Shown here one piece after another: positions 1-7,971 of a stretch of 64,000 bases of DNA; position 1 is the stretch's first letter; each line of letters begins with the position of its first letter. Source of the DNA: Gloeocapsopsis sp. IPPAS B-1203. Lineage in GTDB: Bacteria > Cyanobacteriota > Cyanobacteriia > Cyanobacteriales > Chroococcidiopsidaceae. Location of the stretch: assembly GCF_002749975.1 (NCBI RefSeq), contig NZ_PEIG01000003.1, positions 434,001 through 498,000 of the forward strand, read 5' to 3'. The notes below the pieces were generated by a model. That model was not told the DNA's origin and did no database searches. It saw nothing but the letters and a program-made list of their open reading frames with translations. A program made the translations under genes and the position numbers.

Positions 1-1
1 A

Positions 2-142
2 TGGAAAGAAGGTCGAGTTTACTTCGTTGACTATCAAATGTGGGGTAGTGTTATTGGTGGACCTATTGCTGATTCTCTGATATTAGAACAGTTGCCAACA
101 CTTCTACTTTCACCTTCCCAAGGTAATTTAAATCCGACATGA
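2..142 (+). CDS. 3' end of an unidentified protein gene (partial)
   Basis: Frame 2 is open from the window edge to a TGA at 140-142 and gives 46 C-terminal residues, starting WKEGRVYFVDYQMW and ending GNLNPT. The composition (aromatic and hydrophobic, with a GG-P turn) looks like a real protein tail rather than chance. The start and most of the protein lie outside the window. I do not recognise the family. Confidence 0.45.
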   Translation, partial: WKEGRVYFVDYQMWGSVIGGPIADSLILEQLPTLLLSPSQGNLNPT

Positions 143-228
143 AATAGGTAGAAATGGGAATTTTTGCAGCCTGTGCAGTGCTAGATAATTCAAGTATCTA
201 ACTAACAAACCCTAGATGATGAGGGTTT

Positions 229-1026
229 TTATTGTTCATGCGATCGCCCTGCTTCTCTCACTGCTGCAACATCTAATTCTAGTGCTTCTGCAACTTGTTC
301 CAAAGTTAATCCTAACTTCAATAACCGAGGCACTGCTTCCAATTTACCCTCAACACGTCCCTTACGTTCTCCGTCTTCCAAGCCTTCTTGGTAAACCCTT
401 GTTTGTTTCAAATCGCCTAATCCTAACATTGCTCGAATCTCCGCTTGACTCTTGTGAGGAAACTTATAAACAACGATCGTTTCTATTAATTCTACTAATT
501 TTCTACTTACCTGTTCATCAGTAATTTGTCTACTTTGCTCAATTAGACTCCTGGCTTTTACACTTGCTACTTCTGGTGGTTCAACCAATAGTATAAGAGT
601 TCCTAAACCGATTGATTGATGAGCAAAATCTTTCAACTCATCTAAGTAGATTACTTGCACCCGTTGACTTTCAAAAAACTCCCAGTAGCGCGTAGGTACT
701 CCCAGATCGAGGCGACGACTCATCCAAATCACTGTTCCCCGCCAATCGTTGAGCATTTCCGTCTTATCCAGATAGATAAAAATCTCGGTGAGGAGGCGAG
801 AGTATAACCCAGGATCAGATTGAAACTGAAATTCGGTGAAATGAATTGGTTGGTTTAACTGTGGTTGTTTGGGCAAAAACACCCCATCAATGCGAAAGGC
901 TGTTTGCTTGACTTCCACTGATAAAAATTCATACGCCTCTGCTTCAACTGAAGATTGACCCAGCAATTCAAAAAAAACACTCGGAAATGTCTTAAACAGT
1001 CGATAGAGAATTGAATCAGTTTTCAC
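229..1026 (-). CDS. Rpn/DUF2887-type PD-(D/E)XK nuclease-like protein
   Basis: This 265-aa protein has the layout of the cyanobacterial DUF2887 group of the Rpn (recombination-promoting nuclease / putative transposase) family. The N-terminal half carries the nuclease signature: an Asp in RIDGVF near residue 48 and a Glu-x-Gln in HFTEFQFQ near residue 65. A helical middle follows, and the C-terminal tail EGLEDGERKGRVEGKLEA precedes a short helical segment, as is usual in this group. The start is GTG at 1026, which keeps the conserved opening TDSILYRLFKTFPSVFFELL. Family members are numerous in cyanobacteria and mostly untested; a role in DNA cleavage is inferred from the fold only. It is a likely singleton transcribed away from the Uma2 gene. 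Confidence 0.8.
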   Translation of the reverse strand: MKTDSILYRLFKTFPSVFFELLGQSSVEAEAYEFLSVEVKQTAFRIDGVFLPKQPQLNQPIHFTEFQFQSDPGLYSRLLTEIFIYLDKTEMLNDWRGTVIWMSRRLDLGVPTRYWEFFESQRVQVIYLDELKDFAHQSIGLGTLILLVEPPEVASVKARSLIEQSRQITDEQVSRKLVELIETIVVYKFPHKSQAEIRAMLGLGDLKQTRVYQEGLEDGERKGRVEGKLEAVPRLLKLGLTLEQVAEALELDVAAVREAGRSHEQ

Positions 1027-1083
1027 ACAATAAAAAGACTATCTCAGAATAAATATAATGGGTAGAAATAAACGTAACTAAAA

Positions 1084-1115
1084 GGTTGGTAATTGGTAAC
1101 TGGTAATTGGTCAAG
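1084..1115. repeat. heptamer (STRR-like) repeat tract
   Basis: The tract reads as seven-base units of the form GGTAATT, GGTAACT, GGTAATT between the two nuclease-like genes. The same unit recurs at 4891-4948, 12281-12450 and 47331-47459. Confidence 0.7.
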
Positions 1116-1136
1116 CTAAAGAATTTCTATGACCTG

Positions 1137-1700
1137 TTACCCGATAAAAGATTTCACGGTTAAAGTAAATCCAGGAACAACATCCTCCCCACTCAAAACT
1201 GCTGTTGCTGGATACTGTGTAATTGATTGATCTGCCCTGTATACCCAAGCTTGTTGATTTTGACGGTCAAATAACCATCCCAACCGTACGCCATTTTCGA
1301 TATACTCGCGCATTTTTGCTTGTAGCGTTTCCAAACTATCAGTTTTAGAGCGAATTTCTATCACAAAATCAGGAGCTAAATTCAAAAAAGAATCTTCCTG
1401 CTCGTCCCAATTTTCTGGTAATCTGCCTTTAGCAACAAAAGCCGCATCAGGAGATCTTACAGCAGTATTTGCTAAGCGAAAACCACAACTTGAGCTAAAG
1501 ACTTCACCAAGATCGTTACTTTCCACCCAGTTTAGTAGGTAAGCTCCTGCTTTAATTTCGCGATTACTAGAAATCCCTCCTGTAGGTGGCATAATGACTA
1601 ACGTCCCGTCAGCATTCCGCTCAAATTGTAAATCTGGATTTTTGGAACTGATTTGCATTAACTCTTCATCAGTTACAGTAGCCCAAGATGAAATCATCAC
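1137..1700 (-). CDS. Uma2 family endonuclease-like protein (DUF820)
   Basis: The 187-aa product has the full length and signature blocks of the Uma2/DUF820 family, which has a restriction-endonuclease-like fold. Visible blocks are LVIMPPTGGISSNRE, the Asp in SPDAAFV near residue 84, the Glu in PDFVIEIRSKTDS near residue 114, and the C-terminal GWLFDRQNQQAWVYR followed by a PGFTL-like ending. Cyanobacteria carry dozens of paralogues of unknown function. Two ATGs stand in tandem at 1700 and 1697; the first is kept. No toxin or methylase partner is adjacent. Confidence 0.85.
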   Translation of the reverse strand: MMISSWATVTDEELMQISSKNPDLQFERNADGTLVIMPPTGGISSNREIKAGAYLLNWVESNDLGEVFSSSCGFRLANTAVRSPDAAFVAKGRLPENWDEQEDSFLNLAPDFVIEIRSKTDSLETLQAKMREYIENGVRLGWLFDRQNQQAWVYRADQSITQYPATAVLSGEDVVPGFTLTVKSFIG

Positions 1701-1956
1701 TTTTTACCTTGAATTCAAAATCTAGTGATAATTTGGCATTTAACTATAAATTGATTGTAACCATAGCTATATGGAATAGTTCTTCTGTGCAAGTAACTTA
1801 TTATACCTGTAATAGTTACTTGCAATCTCTCATCAGCGCTGGTAATGAGTTGTGTCGCAGTCATTACCGAAAAGATGAAACACACATAAAAGGAACCATA
1901 TGATAGACAATAAAGTTAACACAGCGATTGTCTCATAGCCAAAACCTATATCACTC

Positions 1957-3507
1957 ATGGATTTTGCTAATCTTGTAGACCAGTTAAATGCTGGAACAAT
2001 TTTGCCGGAGGGGATAGTGCTAACTACCTTGATGGTAATAGTCATAGGCGATTTGATTGTCGGACGTAGTGCTTCGCGCTGGATTCCTTATACAGCGATC
2101 GCAGGTTTACTCGCCGCTGTCGTCGCGTTATATCTTCAATGGAATAACCCAAATCCGATTTCATTTCTTGGTGCTTTTAATAGCGATGACCTCAGTATCG
2201 TCTTTCGCGGCATCATCGCGCTATCAACTGCGGTAACGATCTTGATGTCGATTCGCTATATTGAGCAATCTGGCACAGCTTTAGCAGAATTCATTGGAAT
2301 TATGCTGACAGCAACACTAGGAGGGATGTTCTTATCTGGGGCTTCTGAATTAGTGACAATTTTCATCTCACTAGAAACCCTCAGTATCTCTTCGTACTTG
2401 ATGACAGGATACACCAAACGCGATCCCCGCTCAAACGAAGCTGCACTGAAATATTTGCTGATTGGTGCTTCAAGTACAGGTGTTTTCCTTTACGGTGTTT
2501 CTCTACTGTATGGTTTATCTGGAGGTGAAACTCAATTAAGTGCGATCGCATCGGCAATAACTGACGCTAACTTAAGTCAATCACTTGGTTTAGTAATTTC
2601 TTTGGTATTTGTGATTGCAGGTGTTGCATTTAAAATTTCTGCTGCACCCTTCCACCAGTGGACACCTGATGTTTATGAAGGTTCGCCAACTCCAGTCGTT
2701 GCATTTTTATCAGTAGGTTCTAAAGCTGCAGGATTTGCTTTAGCAATTCGCATGATGAATAGTGCTTTCCCCCTACTCATTGATGAGTGGCAATTTGTTT
2801 TTACTGCGCTTGCTGTCCTCAGTATGGTGCTAGGTAACGTCGTTGCGCTGGCACAAACCAGTATGAAACGAATGTTAGCTTATTCCTCAATCGGACAAGC
2901 TGGATTTGTGATGATTGGTTTAATTGCGGGAACCGAAGCAGGTTATGCCAGTATGGTATTTTACCTATTGGTTTACCTGTTCATGAACTTGGGAGCATTT
3001 ACCTGTCTCATTCTGTTTACGCTACGGACAGGTACTGACCAAATTAGTGAATACTCTGGTCTTTATCAAAAAGATCCTCTGCTAACGCTGTGTTTGAGTA
3101 TCTGCTTACTATCTTTAGGCGGTATCCCACCTCTTGCAGGATTCTTTGGTAAAATTTACTTATTCTGGGCAGGATGGCAAGCTGGACAATATGGATTGGT
3201 TCTACTCGGTTTAGTCACCACGGTAGTTTCTATTTACTACTACATTCGTGTTGTGCGGATGATGGTTGTTAAAGAACCACAGGAAATGTCTGAAGCCGTG
3301 AAGAACTATCCTGCAGTACAATGGAATTTACCTGGAATGCGACCGTTGCAAGTCGGCTTGGTATTGACTCTAGTGGCTACTTCTTTGGCAGGGATTTTGT
3401 CGAATCCACTATTCACCATAGCTAACAGTTCAATTGCGCGCACACCCACACTGCAAACAACGGTAATTAGTACCCACATACCCGCGAAAGAACAGAACAG
3501 GGGTTAG
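1957..3507 (+). CDS. ndhB: NAD(P)H-quinone oxidoreductase subunit 2 (NdhB)
   Basis: NdhB is a proton-pumping membrane subunit of the thylakoid NDH-1 complex, used in respiration, cyclic electron flow and CO2 uptake. The 516-aa length fits cyanobacterial NdhB. About 14 hydrophobic segments are visible. Family blocks include [68 protein letters not shown] and [19 protein letters not shown]. The lysines and the Glu of LETLS needed for proton transfer in this antiporter-like fold are kept. The start follows from the conserved [19 protein letters not shown] opening; no clear Shine-Dalgarno precedes it. It stands alone here, not in an ndh cluster, as is common for ndhB in cyanobacteria. Confidence 0.98.
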   Translation: MDFANLVDQLNAGTILPEGIVLTTLMVIVIGDLIVGRSASRWIPYTAIAGLLAAVVALYLQWNNPNPISFLGAFNSDDLSIVFRGIIALSTAVTILMSIRYIEQSGTALAEFIGIMLTATLGGMFLSGASELVTIFISLETLSISSYLMTGYTKRDPRSNEAALKYLLIGASSTGVFLYGVSLLYGLSGGETQLSAIASAITDANLSQSLGLVISLVFVIAGVAFKISAAPFHQWTPDVYEGSPTPVVAFLSVGSKAAGFALAIRMMNSAFPLLIDEWQFVFTALAVLSMVLGNVVALAQTSMKRMLAYSSIGQAGFVMIGLIAGTEAGYASMVFYLLVYLFMNLGAFTCLILFTLRTGTDQISEYSGLYQKDPLLTLCLSICLLSLGGIPPLAGFFGKIYLFWAGWQAGQYGLVLLGLVTTVVSIYYYIRVVRMMVVKEPQEMSEAVKNYPAVQWNLPGMRPLQVGLVLTLVATSLAGILSNPLFTIANSSIARTPTLQTTVISTHIPAKEQNRG

Positions 3508-3520
3508 ATTAACGAGAAAA

Positions 3521-3576
3521 CGGTCGTGAATTAAGGAAGTGCTTAACTAGCAATCTTACACTTTTCTTCACGACCG
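3521..3576 (+). other. long stem-loop behind ndhB
   Basis: CGGTCGTGAA (3521-3530) is the exact reverse complement of TTCACGACCG (3567-3576). Inside the 36-base loop, GGAAGTG and CACTTTTC can extend the pairing after a bulge. No T-tract follows on either strand, so this is better read as an mRNA 3'-end stabiliser or a factor-dependent stop than as a classical terminator. Confidence 0.5.
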
Positions 3577-3721
3577 ATTGAAAACAAATACTACTAAATT
3601 CTTCTAGGTTAAAATACAAGTTTATTTTTTAAGAAATCCGCAGAATATTAAGTAATTCAGCTTTAAGTACAAAGCTTACCATAACTAAAATATATTAAGA
3701 CAAAAATTAATGGTTATTACT

Positions 3722-4390
3722 TTAATTAACTAAGCTGAATTGTTCTAGTTGATATTTAGCTAAAGACAATGCTTCCTGAGCTAACTTAACTTTTTCATCT
3801 TTTAACACATTGTGCAAACGCGATAGATAAGCCTCAAGATATCTAATACGCAAGCTTGGCTCAGAATTTAAATCATTAAGAAAAGGAAGATCAGACTCGA
3901 CCATAAAGCGAATACCTAGCATTGGAATTGGGCTACGAAGGGGACGGAAGTTGGGATTATGTAGCCCAGAACTGCTGTTTTGCTTGTGAAATTCTCCTAT
4001 CATTAGTCCTGCCTCAACAAAGGAAGGCTTCAGCTGGCGTTGGATACTATCAATTAATTTAAAAGCTTCAGTACTGATATCAGGAAAAATGAGCATGAGA
4101 GCTTTGTAAAATGCAGCTTCTCCTTCTGTTGGTTCTAAGTTAAAGAAAATATTTTGGTAGCCTTTGACAATCTTTTCAACTTGCTGTTGCTCCAAGTTTT
4201 GAGTACGAATTACTGTTAGTCGTATGCTATTTAACTGTAAAGCACGAGGCAAAAAAGGACAAACAGGACCAGCTCTTCCTAAATCAGGGTGAGGCTTTGC
4301 TAAAAACATTTTAACCCACTCCATAGTTTGACTTAAGTAAGGTATATCTTCTTGGATTTGGTCAAGCTCAATTGGTGAATATAGTTGCAT
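3722..4390 (-). CDS. uncharacterised protein resembling the DUF6875 type
   Basis: The 222-aa protein has no membrane segment and no signal peptide. Blocks that look family-defining are KPHPDLGRAGPVCPFLPRAL near residue 33, MLIFPDIS near residue 99, FVEAGLMIGEFH near residue 125, and FRPLRSPIPMLGIRFMVESD near residue 148. From memory these match proteins filed as DUF6875, often found in or next to natural-product gene clusters; no function is known to me. The single CPF cysteine in a Gly/Pro-rich loop is a candidate functional site. It is transcribed divergently from the NRPS gene with an 810-bp spacer, which supports, but does not prove, a shared pathway. Confidence 0.55.
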   Translation of the reverse strand: MQLYSPIELDQIQEDIPYLSQTMEWVKMFLAKPHPDLGRAGPVCPFLPRALQLNSIRLTVIRTQNLEQQQVEKIVKGYQNIFFNLEPTEGEAAFYKALMLIFPDISTEAFKLIDSIQRQLKPSFVEAGLMIGEFHKQNSSSGLHNPNFRPLRSPIPMLGIRFMVESDLPFLNDLNSEPSLRIRYLEAYLSRLHNVLKDEKVKLAQEALSLAKYQLEQFSLVN

Positions 4391-5200
4391 TCTACTAAAT
4401 AATTAAATGTATTTGTACAGCTTTTGAAAAAGAGAGAAATGTAACCAGCGCACCAAAGAGTATATTGTCAAAGTCTGGAAAAAATTAGGCTTTTTAACAT
4501 TTACAGCCTCAATAGTGCCAACTATTATTGGAATGTTTTATAAAACACCCTATCAATTCATAAAATTGATAAAAACAAATAATCCAGAATATTAATGAAC
4601 GTTTATTAACTAAAGTAGGAGTATTGTTCCTTAAACTCATAAAAATTCTGTTTTACAGAAAAATAATTATTAAATATAGTGTTATTAATCTTATCCAGGT
4701 AGTCTGATTAAGGTAAATTACGTTTTCAGTGCTATTTTATATTGAAATTTCTAGAAATAAACTATGGTTTATTAAGAGCTTAATTAACCTCAAACAAAAC
4801 TTGAATTTTACATACCTAACTACATAATAAAAATTCAAAAATCTAAATAAGTAGGCGGGCATAATTAGACATCACACATAGCATTTGTTGGGTAATGGGT
4901 AATAGATACTGCTTGACCAATTACCATTTACCAGTCACCAGTTACCAGCCCTTAAGCTATGTTTATTTTTACCCACTTACTTAGTGTTTTTTGATTTAAA
5001 CAAAGTTTTGTATTTTCTATAACTTATTGTCATTTTTAACAATGTATCAATAGAAAGCAGTCATTAAAAAACTATTCACATAAGAAAAAATATTTGTGGG
5101 ATTCAATCAACATACTTTTTCTGATACTAAACATACCTTTAAAAACGTTTACAGCTACCTAAGTGTTCTAAATTTTAGAAGTATTAATATCTAGCTAAAA
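4391..5200. other. AT-rich divergent intergenic region with a heptamer inverted repeat
   Basis: This 810-bp spacer separates the DUF6875-like gene and the NRPS gene, so it must hold both promoters. It is very AT-rich, with runs of TTTTAT/AAAATA type. The only structured element is the inverted heptamer repeat at 4891-4948. A plus-strand frame ending at 4595 encodes a peptide with one hydrophobic segment but has no start codon. I see no riboswitch, tRNA or convincing operator. Confidence 0.5.
4891..4948. repeat. inverted heptamer (STRR-like) repeat
   Basis: The left arm GGTAATGGGTAAT and the right arm, built from ATTACCATTTACC and then CCAGTTACCAG, are imperfect reverse complements separated by about 15 bases. 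The element could fold as a hairpin. The units match the tracts at 1084, 12281 and 47331. Confidence 0.65.
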
Positions 5201-7894
5201 ATGGTAGAAATGAGTATGAAAATAAAAAATGAAAATTTTTATCTCAAGCAAGATATCCAAAGAGAACCATTAAACGAAACCAACTTCCTTCAAAATTTAG
5301 AAGTAGAACATAATGCTTCAGACTTGTCTGTCAATTCTACGTACATTCATCAAATGTTTGAAGCTCAAGTAATGCAAGCTCCTGATGCTGTAGCTGTAGT
5401 TTTTGACAATAAATACTTTACTTATCAGCAGTTAAACCAACGAGCAAATCAGCTAGCACATTACTTGCAGTCACTTGGGGTTGGTCCTGAAGTGTTAGTT
5501 GGCATTTGTATAGAGCGATCCTTAGAGATGGTTGTAGGGCTGTTAGGAATTCTTAAAGCTGGAGGAGCTTATGTACCTCTAGAACCCGAGTATCCTTTAG
5601 AACGCTTATCCTTTATTTTGCAGGAAACCCAAGTAGAAGTATTACTGACTCAAAAACGACTAGCGCAGAGCTTACCAACCTCTAGAGCACTAATTTGTTT
5701 AGACTCAGATTGGGAAGTTATATCCCAGCAGAGCAAAGAAAATTTAGTCTGTGAGACAACGGGAAGTAACCTAGCATATGTAATCTACACCTCCGGTTCT
5801 ACAGGACAGCCCAAGGGAGTGATGATTTGCCACGCTGGAATTTGCAATCAACTGTGGTGGAGACAAAATACTTTTCCACTTACTACTGCGGACAAAGTTT
5901 TACTATCATTTTCGTTTAGCTTCGATCCCTCTGTTTGGCAGATATTTTGGCCCTTATCTTGCGGGGCGCAGTTGGTTTTGGCTCGTCCAGGTGGGCATCA
6001 AGATAGTGCTTACCTCGTTAAGTTGATTGCCGAGCAGCAGATTACTACAATTGCTATGGTACCTGCGATGCTCCGCTTATTCTTAGAGGAAAGGGAAGTT
6101 GATGCTTGTAAATGCTTGAGGTATGTCTTTTGCGGTGGTGAAGCCTTACCAGCAGAACTCCAGACCCATTTCTTCACCCGTCTGAACTTGGACAATGTTT
6201 TGCACAATGTCTATGGTCCCACAGAAGCCTCAATAGATGCTACTTATTGGTGTTGCGATCGCAATAGTAATTACCAAATTGCCCCGATTGGTCGTCCAAT
6301 TGCTAATACACAAGTTTACATCCTAAGCGCTGAGTTACAGCCTGTATTTGTAGGAGTACCAGGCGAGCTATACATTAGTGGAGCAGGGCTTGCTAGGGGG
6401 TACCTCAACCGCCCACAGTTAACTGCCGAGAAATTTATTCCCCATCCCTTCAACAGTGAACCAGGTAGCCGTTTGTACAAAACTGGAGATCTGGCGCGTT
6501 TCTTACCAGACGGTAACATTGAATTCCTTGGTCGTATTGATCACCAATTAAAGATTCGTGGCTTCCGCATCGAGTTAGAGGAAATTGAGGCAGTATTGCG
6601 CCAACATGACTGTGTCAAGCATAGTGTGGTTATGGGTCGAGAGGATACACCTGGTGATAAGCGTTTAGTGGCTTACATTATTCCGTCTCAGGAGCAAGCA
6701 CCAACCACTAGTGAATTACGTTGCTTCTTAAAAGAACGACTGCCTGACTACATGATTCCCGCTGTGTTCATTATTCTGAAAAGTTTACCACTCAACGCTA
6801 ATGGTAAAGTAGACCGTCATGCCTTACCCGCACCTCAACCCGAACGACCTTCGTTGCAAACACCCTTTGTTTCACCTCAAGATCCTTTAGAACTTCAACT
6901 AACAAACCTCTGGGAACAGGTTCTCAAGACTTACCCTGTTGGAGTGAGGGATAATTTCTTTGAACTAGGAGGAAACTCACTACTAGCTGCACGTTTGTTT
7001 TCTCGTATTGAAGAAATGTTCAGTGAAAAACTTCCATTAGCCACTCTTTTTCAAGCACCGACGATTGAACAGTTAGCTTGTATTCTTCAAGAGAAAGGAC
7101 GGAACACTTCTTGGAAATCGCTGGTAGCCATTCAACCCAAAGGCTCTAAACCACCATTTTTTTTCGTACACACTAAGGGTGGTAACGTTTTGGGCTACCG
7201 AAGCTTGGCGCATTATCTAGGTGATCAACCCTTTTATGGGCTACAAGCAAAAGGATTGGATGGTAAACAAACTCCTCATACCCGTATTGAAGAGATGGCA
7301 GCTGACTACATCCGAGAAATACAGGAACTCCAGCCCTTTGGTCCTTACTTTATTGGTGGTTACTCTTTTGGAGGTTTAATAGCATATGAGATGGCAAGAC
7401 AATTGCAAGCTCAAGGGCAAAAAATAGCTGCATTGGTTTTAGTAGATACCTATAACAGACAAGGGCTGTGGTTTGAAAAAGTGTCTTTACGTAGTAAGTT
7501 TTCTCGGCATCTAAATAACTTGTTACGACTTACACTCAAAGCAAAATTTGCTTATATAAAACAGAAGTTGAAGCAGGGATTTTATTTGCCAAAACAATCT
7601 ACAATATCTCTGCAAACGACGCCATTGCAAGCAGCTTTTGATCAAGCTATTAAAACTTATGTACCTCAAGCTTACTCAGGTAAGTTACTTCTATTCCGAG
7701 CAACTCAACAACATAAATATTGGTCGCCATCTATGAAAATTGATTCCCAATTGGGCTGGAGTAAATTAGTTGCTGAGGGTATAGAGATTAAAGATCTTCC
7801 TGGGCATCACTTCAATCTGTTACGCGAACCCTGCGTACAAATTTTAGCGGAGTCGCTACAAGCTTACCTCGATTCAATGCAAGCAAGTAAATAA
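5201..7894 (+). CDS. single-module nonribosomal peptide synthetase, A-T-TE
   Basis: The 897-aa enzyme has three domains and no condensation domain. The adenylation domain (about 45-530) has every core motif: FTYQQLNQRANQLA, LKAGGAYVPLEPEYP, YTSGSTGQPKG near 196, NVYGPTEAS near 338, YKTGDLARFLPDG, GRIDHQLKIRGFRIE and the A10 lysine in NANGKVDR. The carrier domain (about 550-625) has the phosphopantetheine Ser in GGNSLLA near 592. The type I thioesterase (about 640-890) shows GYSFGG near 719, the Asp of LVDTYN and the His of PGHHFN. Aligning by eye to GrsA, I read the pocket as D-P-W-A-F-G-V-I-D-K; Asp235 is kept, pointing to an alpha-amino acid, but I cannot name it. Without a C domain it may condense or release an activated monomer, like atromentin/ralfuranone-type A-T-TE enzymes, or hand it to a partner elsewhere. 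Confidence 0.93.
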   Translation: MVEMSMKIKNENFYLKQDIQREPLNETNFLQNLEVEHNASDLSVNSTYIHQMFEAQVMQAPDAVAVVFDNKYFTYQQLNQRANQLAHYLQSLGVGPEVLVGICIERSLEMVVGLLGILKAGGAYVPLEPEYPLERLSFILQETQVEVLLTQKRLAQSLPTSRALICLDSDWEVISQQSKENLVCETTGSNLAYVIYTSGSTGQPKGVMICHAGICNQLWWRQNTFPLTTADKVLLSFSFSFDPSVWQIFWPLSCGAQLVLARPGGHQDSAYLVKLIAEQQITTIAMVPAMLRLFLEEREVDACKCLRYVFCGGEALPAELQTHFFTRLNLDNVLHNVYGPTEASIDATYWCCDRNSNYQIAPIGRPIANTQVYILSAELQPVFVGVPGELYISGAGLARGYLNRPQLTAEKFIPHPFNSEPGSRLYKTGDLARFLPDGNIEFLGRIDHQLKIRGFRIELEEIEAVLRQHDCVKHSVVMGREDTPGDKRLVAYIIPSQEQAPTTSELRCFLKERLPDYMIPAVFIILKSLPLNANGKVDRHALPAPQPERPSLQTPFVSPQDPLELQLTNLWEQVLKTYPVGVRDNFFELGGNSLLAARLFSRIEEMFSEKLPLATLFQAPTIEQLACILQEKGRNTSWKSLVAIQPKGSKPPFFFVHTKGGNVLGYRSLAHYLGDQPFYGLQAKGLDGKQTPHTRIEEMAADYIREIQELQPFGPYFIGGYSFGGLIAYEMARQLQAQGQKIAALVLVDTYNRQGLWFEKVSLRSKFSRHLNNLLRLTLKAKFAYIKQKLKQGFYLPKQSTISLQTTPLQAAFDQAIKTYVPQAYSGKLLLFRATQQHKYWSPSMKIDSQLGWSKLVAEGIEIKDLPGHHFNLLREPCVQILAESLQAYLDSMQASK

Positions 7895-7971
7895 GTGGTG
7901 CTCGTTCAAGCAGAATCTCAGTTAGATGGTAAAACTATTTACGTGGAGCCTAGATTTCTTTATTATTAATT

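Noticed and set aside
229-1026. Transposase of a mobile element, because Rpn proteins are often labelled putative transposase
   Set aside because: No inverted terminal repeats or target duplication flank the gene, and the fold is a nuclease without a DDE motif.
1688-2045. Two frames of about 70 codons around the ndhB start, one on each strand
   Set aside because: Both overlap ndhB or Uma2 ends, lack Shine-Dalgarno sites and family features. The spacer is more simply the ndhB leader.
4428-4595. A plus-strand frame with one hydrophobic segment (FLTFTASIVPTIIGMFY)
   Set aside because: It has no usable start codon after the preceding stop. It may be a gene remnant, but there is too little to support a feature.
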